DNA from: Plutella xylostella
Lineage: Eukaryota; Arthropoda; Insecta; Lepidoptera; Plutellidae
DNA: 64,000 bases
Assembly: GCF_932276165.1 (NCBI RefSeq)
Contig: NC_063986.1
Coordinates: forward strand, 9,994,501 to 10,058,500
Reading direction: 5' to 3'
The notes beneath the pieces are model-generated. The model saw only the letters and a list, made by a program, of their open reading frames with translations, did no database searches and had not been told where the DNA came from. Of the stretch, positions 34,059 through 46,000 are shown one piece after another. Position 1 is the first letter of the stretch. Each line of letters begins with the position of its first letter. A program made the position numbers and the translations under genes.

Positions 34059-37000
34059 GTTAGGATTCAAAATAGGTTAACTACCGACATAATAATATTT
34101 TTTACACTAAGTTTGCCGCTAAAAGCTGCTCTCTATTTTCGGAAACCCATAGTAAAATCCTTGTGTTCGTTTCAGTTGCCTGCAAGAGAGGGTTTGACTA
34201 CGCCGAGGAGCGCTCGGACTCCGATAGGCAGGAGGACATCCACGCTGCCACATCAGCGTTTGAAGAAGGAGGTTCGTAAATTTTTAATATTCGTTAGAAT
34301 TATTTTCTTGTAAGTACATCGCGATTTGTCATTCTGCCCCCGTATTATGTAACTCCGAGTGGGGTTGGTTGGTGTAAAATGGCTGACAACTTAGAGCATT
34401 ATTAATTAATAACTTTTTACGGACTTATCTGATTTCACAAACGTTTATGTTTAATGTAAGGATATATTGGTAGGCTTCTTGCATATTTCTTTCACTAATA
34501 TTTTTGGTGTTTTCGGTTAATAAGTCTCTAAGTTGATACCAATTATCACCGGTTGCTAACTCTCAAAAAGTTACAAAATACGGGGGCAGGAACACTTCAG
34601 ATTTCAAAAATCATTTGTTTTCTTCGATTTTCCCACCATAAGTGACCGGAACTTGTTTTACAAGTCGGAAGTCATACTTAACATGTATGATAATAATAGA
34701 GAGGTGGTATGTCTATTTATAGGTACATGCTTACATAAACAGATTCTGCAAATTTCTTTAGTACTTACTTACTTATCAAATTATCAACATAAATACAAAA
34801 CTTTCAGAAATCGTTGGATAGTCCACCGGAAATGGATTCACCAGTCGGAAGTCACACCATAGACTTACGCAGGCAGAATGAAGAACTTCGTGCCAGATTG
34901 GCTGGTGAAGCAGCTGATCACAAACGTAGACTCGATGCTTACCGTCGAGCTCAACAAGGGCAAGCTGCATTGGTTTCAAGACTTCAGTCAAAGGTAAGTA
35001 CCTCTTTTAGTGTTTTTATTTTTCAAAACGAAAATTATATCGTTGCAATTTCAGGACGAACATTTAAAACAACTGTCAAAATCTCACTAATATTCAGAAT
35101 CCAACTTTTACTTCAACAATGTTTTATAAAACGTCTGTTTCATACTTTTAATGCACTGTTTTAAAGATTGTTGGCCAACGCCAACTATATGTTGGATCGA
35201 ACTGTCAAATTCCTCAGTGTAAAAATCAAAACAAAAACAAAAAGTTTCATAAAACCAATAAAACTCAATAAAACTTAATTATTTTTCAGAAAGAAAGTAG
35301 GTATTATTTTAGGTTTTATGGCCTATACAATACCAACACACGATCCCTTCAACTCCCATTTACAACCGCCAGGTTCTCCAATACAAACAGCGATGTTCGG
35401 AGCTGGAAACCCAGCTGGAGTCGACTCCTCGCAGCGAGGTATCATCGTACCGGGCCGGGCCGAGCCGCGCGGCGCCCGCTCTCCCCGCCGCCTGCGCCGC
35501 CGCCGCCGCCGCCGCCGCTGAGAGGATCGAGGATCTGGAGACGGCGCTGCGCCGTCTGGATGAGGAGAAACGCAAGTAGGCAATTTGGACATTATTCTTA
35601 CTATAATTATGTTTAGCGCCCCTTTGAAACTGACATACTTAATCAAGGTTTACTACTGTGTTTCATCAACCATGCATTCAAGCAAAATGCTTGCTAACAA
35701 ACTAGCTCCAGATTGCCTGAAAAAGTTATGTTAATAAGTTATGTTGCCTATTATGTTAATCCAGAATGCGAGCTTCTAGGTACATGCTTTTCTTAAAAAA
35801 TGGTCCAGCCGTTTTCCTGTGAAAAAGTAACAAACAACCAAAAACATTCATTTTTTTATCAAGATTTAATTTCATGTGCAAATGTTTCAAATATAATTTC
35901 AATTCATATTCATCAATGTTATGTTATAATTGACACCATAATTTATATTTAAACATGCAATTGCAAAATTCCAGGTGTGAGAAACTGGTAGCACAGAACA
36001 ACTCTCTCCGCGATCAGCTCGAGGAGTCCCACCAGCTGAACGAGGCACTCACCAATGACTTGCAGAAGCTGACCAACGACTGGGAGGGGCTGCGGGACGA
36101 GATGTCCTTCAAGGAGGATGAGTGGAAGGATGAGGAACAGGTTTGTATGGGATGGGTTTGGTAAAGTTATAATATACAGGGTGGCCCAAAAAGTGACGTC
36201 CAAAGGAAAATGTTTGATTCCTTAGGTCAAGGGGTAGCCAATTCACCCCCATGTATGTTCAGCAATTTTTAGTAGTTTAGGAGTTATGATTTTTTAAACT
36301 AATTTTCTACGAAAATCGACCTCAGTGGATGAATTATGTTTTATTATTTTTTTGGATATTTTTTTTAAATTATTTATTATTTTTGTGTCATCCTCTTAAG
36401 TTGTTCTTTTAACCATAAAAGTTTCAGCTTCCTAGCTGTAATGTATGTTAGTTATTTTTATGTCGAAAGTTCAAATTATATCATCGAGCTAGACTGCTCT
36501 GAATTTTCTACTTGAAATTAAAAATTGAACCAGATATTCTCGTGGTCCCTTATTAATTTTAAAAACTCCGCAAGGTTCCAAAATAACATAAAAATAAAAA
36601 TAAACTATTGCTTAATGGGGTATTATTTGCAGAAAACAGCCTTCACAGGTACTTGAGTGGAAATTACCTAATTAGTAAATTGTTTCAGAAAGTTGAAAGA
36701 TTCCTGTTATGTCATTACTAAGGACAATTCAGTTAGAAAAAGTATCAAATTAAAGGGAAAATAAAATTATTTACTAATTTTTTTTATTTAAGTTACATTT
36801 TTGAATGTAAATTCTTAGTAAAATGTTTAAGTCTGAGTTGTAAGATTTATGAGATAATTGTATTATTAATACTAAGTAAATAAACTCAAATAATTATTTT
36901 ACACATTTACTCACAATAAATTTTCAAAATGGCGACCTCCCACAGCAATACACAACCTACATCTACGCAAGAAATTTTCTTTAAGTCAAAAAAGTGACAA

Positions 37001-40000
37001 ATGTAATTTTAGAACAGTGCGGAGTTTTTAAAATTAATAAGGGACCATGAGAATATCTGGTTCAATTTTTAATTTCAATTTGAAAATTCAGAGCAGTCTA
37101 GCTCGATGATATAATTTGAACTTTCGATATAAAAATAACTAACTTACATTACAGCTAGGAAGCTGAAACTTTTATGGTTAAAAGAACAACTTAAGAGGAT
37201 GACACAAAAATAATAAATAATTTAAAAAAGTTATCCAAAAAAATAATAAAACATAATTGATCCACTGAGGTCGATTTTCGTAGAAAATTAGTTAAAAAAA
37301 TCATAACTCCTAAACTACTAAAAATTGCTGAACATACATGGGGGTGATTTGGCTACCCCTTGACCTAAGGAATCAAACATTTTCCTTTGGACGTCACTCT
37401 TTGGGCCACCCTGTATGTGCCTTGCCCTTTTGTGACATGCTGAAGGGAGAAGAAAGGTATGTAAATCCAGTGGGTTCTACATGAACCATCTACAGTATAG
37501 TAATACATTTCGAACTTCGACCCCCCTCAGAATAGAATACATTTCAAAAGCATAAAGTCAAATCATTTAAAGTACATTTTTTACAAATAGTTGATTTATT
37601 AATTTATTACAAATAGTCATTGATTGAACGGTCATTACATTGTTCATGGTGCTTGCTTTTATGCTGTACAAACCCTTACACATGATCTTGGATCTCAACT
37701 AGTATAGTAGACCATAACAGAATTTTGTTAACTAAAAGAATCATATAGTCTTACTTTCCTATTCCCAGGCCTTCAACGAATACTACACCGGCGAGCACAA
37801 CCGCCTCCTCAACCTGTGGCGCGAGGTGGTCTCGGTCAAGCGGCACTTCTCCGACCTGCAGACCAGCACGGAGCGGGACGTGCTGCGCATGAAGAGTGAC
37901 CTGGAGTCCGCTGCTAGAGAGCTGGTGGGGACATTGAGCGGGTACTCTATACATGCGCTTGCTAGTCAGGGGATGAAGGTGGGTTTGACTATGTTGTCAT
38001 TCTTGATTTTCTTCCTTAACATATACCAGGTTAGTAGTTGCATAATAACATATCATTAATGGTAGGATTAATAACAGGACACTGTTGCGTGAATAAACAC
38101 CTGTATATACCATAGGTAACTCAACTAGTCCCTTATATTAGAAAATCCCAGGACACTGCTACCGTGAAACCAGTAAAACGCACAAGTATAGGTAATCCGT
38201 TATTATTCAAATACTTTGACCAGAACTCAGACGTCTGTTCTCGTTGCGTGCTCCAAACAAAGTGAGCTGCCAGCCAATCTTTCAGCCTTTATATAGCAAA
38301 CTCTTCGCCGTGCGATATTGGTGTTACCGGTAAAAACTTTATTTTGTGAACAAATACAGATACTTAAATGAAAAACAAAGTGTGAAATAGCCTAAAACCT
38401 AACATTCGACCATCCTGACGACATGCTTGTCCCCAAGCATGCTGACAGGCCTTGTCAACCTAACATTCGGTCACTCAATTAGTTGGATGCACGCAACAAG
38501 ACTAACAAAATTGTATGTAAAAAAAAAATCACAAACTTATGGTAACTTCCAATCTCAATAAAATAATAGAAGAGAGTAAAACAAATAAAAATAAATTGTT
38601 TCTTTAAATTACTAACAAAATATAGAACAACCTCTATTAAACCTCTTTAACTCCTCTACATTATAAAAACTTCATTGTTACAAGATTATAACACCATTAA
38701 TACATTAGATACAATATAGGTATATTACAATTCAATCATTTGCTCCGCTGATGCCTGCGAACCCTCCTTCTCACAGGCAACAACGAAACAATCTTGTGAA
38801 CCCTCCTTCTCACAAGATTAAAATTATCATAATATAATAAATCAATTGATTCACCACAGTCAGTGAGCCTGCTTTGCTGATACCCATGAACCTTCCTTCT
38901 CACAGGTAACAGTCAAAACATATCCTGTGAACCCTCCTTCTCACAGGATTACTACACAATACTCATGATGAATCAACCGAACTACTAAAAATCGTCCTGC
39001 TGACACCCATGAACCCTCCTTCTCACGGGTAACAACAAAACAATCTTGTGAACCCTCCTTCTCACAAGATTTCACACATATCAACGACTGCAGGCAGTGA
39101 ACCCTCCTTCTCACTTGCCTACAATAATCAATATTTAACCAAGAATCAAAATCACAAATTATCGTTTAAGTTATTGTAAGTAGGTAATCTGAGTTAAGTA
39201 TATATAGATTAGTCTAATACAAACATCAGTACATTAATATAAATACTAAGTAAATCATCTGTTACATACCTATTACATTTACAATCAATCTTATTTCTCC
39301 TATCTTATCGTGGTTATTTTTACTAGGTTACTACATATAAAAATCATTTACTTATCACTTAAGTTATCATCCTGATCACTTTCCTCGCCACTCTCATTGA
39401 CATTCAAAGCAGCCACATGTACCCAGGGCATCATTCGATCGGAGGCTACTGTAGTCTTGCGCTTGTTTTTGGTGCTGTTTAAGCCGGGTATAGCAGCAAC
39501 CCTATACCGGTCGTTACCTAACGCTGAAACTACCCTATACGGCCCTATGTATGATGGAATGAGCTTTTTGCTCTTTCCATCGTTACTGAACGAAGTTCTA
39601 GTAATCTTCACGAGCTCTCCTTCGCTGTAAACGCGAGCAGGGCGCCGGTTTTTGTCATACCTTTGTTTTTGTTTGTGTTGGTCATCGTCAATTTTATCCT
39701 TAACGTTTTCACGAATAGTTGTTAAATTTTCGTCTTCCTGAGCCTCACGAACAACTTCATTAAGTATCGGTCTTATTTCTGAATTCATTTGTGGCCCAAA
39801 CATGACTTCAGCCGGCGTCCTTCCCGTAGCTTTGTGGCAAGTATTATTAATACCCCATTGCACCCTGCCTACTTTATCATCCCAGTCTTTTTCATCAAAA
39901 TTTAGGTTTTGCGCCGTTAAAGAGCTTAAAATTGTACGGTTATATCTCTCTACCTGTCCGTTAGCCCGTGGACAGGCGACCGCGTTTAGGACATGTCGTA

Positions 40001-43000
40001 TACCCTTCTCCGAGCAAAAGTGCTTGAAGGTGTACGAAGTGAAACTTGTACCGCGGTCACTGATAATTCTATCAGGATTCCGGAAAGTATAAAATATGTC
40101 ATCCAGTACTCTTATTGTCGTTTGGCTTTTCGTATTTTGGACTGGCTTAATGAAGGTGAACTTTGTAAACGAGTCTACTATGACCAACAAATAACAGTTT
40201 CCTCTCTTTGAGCGTACGAAGGGCCCAAGGTGGTCGATATGTAAAGTATTGAATGGTACTTCCACTTTGTTAATTGAGTGCAAAAGACCTTCGTTAGTAC
40301 TACACTTTTTAGAGTAAGCGCACTCAAGACAAGCTTGAACGTACTTTTTGACGAACTTGGACATTTTTGCAAACCAGTATGTCTTTTTTATGCGTTCTAG
40401 GGTTTTCTCCACGCTAAAATGTCCAATTTCGTCATGATTCATGCGACAAATCTGCCACCTTGCACCCTTTGGTACAACCCAGCGTATATTATTTTTGTCA
40501 CCATCCAAGTATCTGTATAATTTATCATCTTAAATAAGATAATTGTCCCTTATATACTTGAGACCTTCTGCATCCATATAATGGCTTAGAATGTCACGGA
40601 TTCGGCTCAGTTCCGAATCTCCCAATTGTAATGTTTGTAGCCAGTCATCGCCACTAATGGTCATTACGCTGGGGTACGTGTCGCTAACCGCATCAGTGGT
40701 GGAATCGTCAACAGCAGGATTTCGTGACAGAGCGTCCACATGGGACATTTTGGCACCCGCCCGATATTCTATCGTGCACTGATATTCCTGGAGGAGTAAC
40801 CACCATCGTGCAATCCGTGGTATCAGGTCACGTTTGGAAAACGTTGAGCGCAGCGCGCTACAGTCCGTTACAACTTTGAAACTCTTGCCGAGGAGATACA
40901 CTCTGAATTTCTTCAGAGAACTCACCACGGCGAGAGTCTCAAGTTCATACGCGTGGAAGTTCTTTTCTTCAGGCGATGTTTGTCGGCTGTAATAGGCGAC
41001 GGGTCGAAACGTATCGTCACCATTACGTCGTTGCATCAGTATACCACCAACGCCAACTTTGCTGGCGTCGGTGTGCAACTCAGTCTCGGCTTCGGGATCA
41101 TATATTGCCAATATTGGCCGACCAACTAGCTGGTCCTTCAGTGTCATGAACGATGTCTCTTGCTCATCCGTCCATGACCAATCAACATCTTTCTTTAAAA
41201 GTTTGTTTAGTGGAAAAGACAACGCAGCAAAATTTCTAATAAATTTTCTAAAATATCCGACCAATCCTAAAAATTGACGCACTGAATGTGGGTTAGTTGG
41301 GCGAGGGAAATTCACAACGGACTCAATCTTTTTGTCTCCAGGGCGAACACCAGCGACACTAATTTCATAGCCTAAATAATTTATTTGGCTTTGGAGAAAA
41401 TCGCACTTGGCTAGATTTAGAGTGAGATTTGCCCGCTCTATTAATTTCAAGACATTCTCCAATCTTTCCAGGCACTCCTCAACGCTTTTCCCGTATATGA
41501 GGACATCGTCTATGTACGCAGTCGCCTCGGTGAACCTGGAAGATCCGAGCACTTTGTTCATTAACCGCTGGAACACGGCCGGTGCGTTTGCCAATCCGAA
41601 CGGCATACGGTTGAACTCATATTGACCGTCCGGAGTGACGAACGATGTAAGAGGCTTTGACTCTTCAGCAATAGGGACTTGGTAATATCCCGATGCCAGA
41701 TCAAGAGTTATAAAGTAGGCTTGTCCTGAGAGGCGTGCAAGCTCATCCTCAGTGGCGGATTTACAAATTTGCCGCCCGTAGGCCATTCATATTTTGCCGC
41801 CCCTACTGACTTTTGAAATTCAATACGTTAGTTTAATTCCGTTATTAGTACGATTGTGAACTTAATCATATTTCTGTCATTTAATTAGATTATTTTTGCA
41901 ACCCGCTATGTACGGAAGAGTTTAATGTTAACCTAAAAAGTTTAATTTGACAGGCAAGTAAAAAACCCGTAAAAAGATTTTAAAGCGTAAAACATCTGTT
42001 ACTTTAAAAAATCGATTTTCAGAAAACTTATTGTCTAAGAACACTCTCCCGTAGAACACATGTGATACAAAAAAAACTAAATTGAAATCGGTTCATTCGT
42101 TCAGCCCCCTACTCTTGAAAGGCAATGTATTGCGTCTGTCTTTCGTTGTCAACATTAAAAAAATCTAAATGCTGCTTCCCAACGTGTTGGCCTCGGTATG
42201 AACTTGGACAAGACGAAAGTCATGTACAATGCTCATATCAAACCGGAGCCGGTCGCCGTTGGTGAGGCAACAATCGAAGTTGTGCAAGAATATGTCTACC
42301 TCGGGCAGACTATTCGGCTAGGCAGAAGCAACTTCGACAAGGAGGCTGCAAGGCGCATCCAACTGGGTTGGGCTGCATTCGGGAAACTTCGTCACATATT
42401 CTCCTCGGCCATTCCTCAGAGCCTGAAGACAAAAGTCTTCAACCAGTGCGTCCTGCCAGTGATGACGTATGGTGCAGAGACGTGGACACTAACGGTAGGA
42501 CTGGTCCACCGATTTAAAGTCGCTCAGCGTGCTATGGAGAGAGCTATGCTTGGGGTTTCTCTGATGGATCGTATCAGAAATGAGGTTATCCGTCAGAGGA
42601 CTAAGGTTACCGACATAGCTGTCAAAATATGCAAGCTGAAGTGGCAGTGGGCTGGTCATATCTGCCGAAGAACCGATAACCGTTGGGGTAGACGAGTTCT
42701 CGAGTGGAGACCACGAACAAGCAAACGCAGCGTGGGACGCCCTCCTGCCCGCTGGACTGACGACCTTAGGCGGGTGGCGGGTAGTGGTTGGATGAGGAAG
42801 GCCGAGGACCGAGTGTTGTGGCGCTCCTTGGGAGAGGCCTATGTCCAGCAGTGGATGATTATTGGCTGATGATGATGATGATGATGATTTAAAAAATCTA
42901 CTTCTCTTCAAAAGCGTTTTTACAAATTAAGACTAAAAATACTTATGTAATCAGCTGGGTAATGCCTATTTTAAGAACCTAGAAACAATAATATAATGCA

Positions 43001-46000
43001 TACAATTTAGAAGTTATTTTACAAAAACGCCAAAAAAGACTTTTTTGGCCAAAATCGAAATGTTGCCAACGCAAGGCAGACGCAATACATTGCCTTTCAA
43101 GAGTAGGGGGGCAGCGGTGTGCTATCCAAGTTTGGACCAAATTCTGTTTTCGCAGTAGCAAAGATAGATATATGTAGGTATGTAATGATCCAGGATCCGG
43201 TTTTATCGAAATATTACAAAGCGTTAATTAATCGTTTTCGTATTTTATAATAGTAATTTATACATGGATGGTACAGATGATACACGTATAATTAATTATA
43301 AAAAAACTACTTATTTGCCAAATTTGCCCCTCTCAATCTGCCGCCCTAGGCACTGGCCTTTTTGGCCTATAGGTAAATCCGCCACTGCTCATCCTCGATC
43401 ACTGGCATAGGGTAACGTTCTTTAACGGTTACAGAATTCAAAAGCCGGTAGTCTACACAAAGTCTCTGTTTTCCGTCCTTTTTACGTACCAAAATTATAG
43501 GACTGGCGTACTCTGAGACTGACTCTCGGATAATCCCCGCGTCAAGCATGTCGGCCACCATTGTCCTAACTTGATCTCGCTCCTGGTGCGATAGCCTATA
43601 TGGGCGGTAGACAACGGGGCGCTTGCTATTTAACTCTATATTCATTTCGGTTAGATTTGTACAGCCCAAATCTTTCAGGGACTCTGCAAAACAATGCTTG
43701 TATTTCGTCAACAACTCAAGAAGCCGTTGCTTTTGGTTACCATCAACCCCGTCACCTACATGTACCTTACTGGAGTCTATGGTAGACCCTTCATGCCCCG
43801 TTAAATCTGTAGGATCCGAGCAAATTCGTTTAACAACTTGAATTCTCGTTCCTCTACTCAATACATCGCCTTCGCCAATGACACAGGACTCAGTTAAGGG
43901 AGTGAGATGAACATACAACTGCCCTAGCTTAACCTGGTATACTCCACCAGTAAGGGCGAACTCATGATTGGGTTTTCCCACTACCCTGCCACTTAACAGT
44001 ATGTGTCCGTCAATGGTGGTGCTGGCAGATGCTTTAACCATAGCGGGTCCGTATATCTTGGTTGTTGATATACTTGAAATGCTCACGTCAGGGCTATCTA
44101 AATCTTCACACCGTGCAAATGGTAAGTCATTGTTAACGCAATAGAATTTAAGATTTTCGGCGTTCTTTATGACAAGTATATGGGGTTGCTCGGTGAACGT
44201 TTGTCCAATTAGTAAGGGACAGTCCAGAAATTTATCTTCCACAACGTGACATATTATATCCGCATTTACGCCATCAACGCCCACAGTCACTTTTACACCG
44301 CCAAAAGAGCTGACAACGGTATTGCCAAAACCCTTTAATGGAGTTGGCGGTTGATCACAGACAAGCCCTAGACACTTAGCGGTAGTATTCTGGATAAGTG
44401 AAACCTCACTTCCAAAATCTACGAAGGCTTTTGTCGGTACTTCATTAATCAGGCTCTCCTTAACAAATTTGGAATTAGATTCGGATGTCATTATACGCAT
44501 GGTTTTAGGAGCATTACCTTTACCGTCACTCTCCTGCTTGTATGTACAAGTATCTACGTTATGGCCGATCCGGCGGCACTTGGTGCACATATTCAAGGGT
44601 TTTGGACACTTTAAATATGGGTGCCCTTTTTCTTTACAATTAAAGCAGAAGAGTTCTCGATTTGAATAAGGTGCGCTCCTATATTGTCTTTGATTTGTTT
44701 GGTTATTAGTGAACGATTCGACATTTTTGGATTTAAAATTAGAACGATCAAAATTTTGTGGCGCAGGAGTCTCCTTGTTTGTCATCAGAAAGTGAAGAAG
44801 TTGATCAGGTTGAGTACAACATAGAGCGTTAGCACTAGATCGCATAGTTTTATCATTTAACCCGTGGATAATACATTCCACTGCGCGCTTGCCTTCAATA
44901 TCACACCGATTTAACAAGGCCAACTTTTCGTAGTAATAAATCTCTAGGGGTTCATTGAATTTACTTCTTCTCTTAAGCATGTCCTCCAAGGATTGGCCAT
45001 AATTCTGCTCAAACGGGAAAGCGTTAAGTAATTTTTGTTGCCATTCGGCCCAGCTGAATAGTATAGAATTGAGGCTTTCATACCACAACTTAGCCAATCC
45101 TTGGAGCTTCTGCATAGAGAAATGTATGGTCGTTTTCTCATCCCAGCCATAGACAGTGGCACACTCATTTACTTTTTTTATCCAAATATCGATTCTTTGA
45201 CCCTTCGACGAAGGGTCAAAATCAGGAAGGATATTTTGGTGATTGATATTATTTGAATGTGATGAAGTCGGCACGGTCAATGGCTGGGACTGCCTGAATG
45301 AATTAATAATGGACATAAGGTCCTTGGAGGTAAACGTTGGACTATCTGACCTGCCGCAGCCCTTCAGTCTTGGTGTGCGATGCTCGTCGCGCTGATCTTC
45401 TCGGGAGCGTTGGATCTCCGGTTCACGCTCGCGGAGGTTGCTTCTCTCGCGGACGCTGTTGACATGCCCTGCATCACGCTCACGATGACGCACTTCTTCA
45501 CATCGGTGACGGCTGCGTGACTCTCTTTGCGTCACGCTTTCTCGGCGGTAACTGCGCTCTCGACGCAGCTCATCCTCGAGTGTGCGTACTCGTTCGCGCT
45601 GCAACTCCAGCTCTTGCAGTCGCCTTAGCTCAGGGGTACGCAGCCGGCTGCGACTTCGGTAGTCTTGGCTTCTCCGACGGGTGCGGCTGCGACTGCGCCT
45701 CTGGGACTCCCGGCTGGGACCCGCTTCTCTTCGGTCGGGCGTTGTTAGGCGCCTCCGCGAAGCTTCGTCGCCTTCAGGCATCGTATTCGGCACTCGAAAC
45801 AAAGAAAAACAAACGATATTGAGTAAAAAAAAATAGGTTAATCACGCAAATTAGCAAAAGTGTGGGTATCTCGAAAACGGTGCGTCGTAGCTCAAAAATA
45901 ATGAAATTTTTGCCCCCCTTTTGTAAACCCCCATATAGCAATCGTTACCATAGAATCTGTCATAAAAACTGTCAAATGTCAAATATTTAACAAAAGTGCG

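Noticed and set aside
35391..35575. Rootletin exon 4 starting at 35391 after ATACAAACAG
   Set aside because: The upstream acceptor at 35373 keeps phase and restores the conserved LQYK block before RCSELE, so the longer exon is preferred.
35318..35646. Arg-rich frames on both strands around the GCC repeat
   Set aside because: They are alternative readings of the trinucleotide tract in rootletin exon 4.
38752..39120. CRISPR-like array
   Set aside because: The repeats are hairpins with variable stems and unequal spacing inside a eukaryotic gypsy element; there are no spacers or cas genes.
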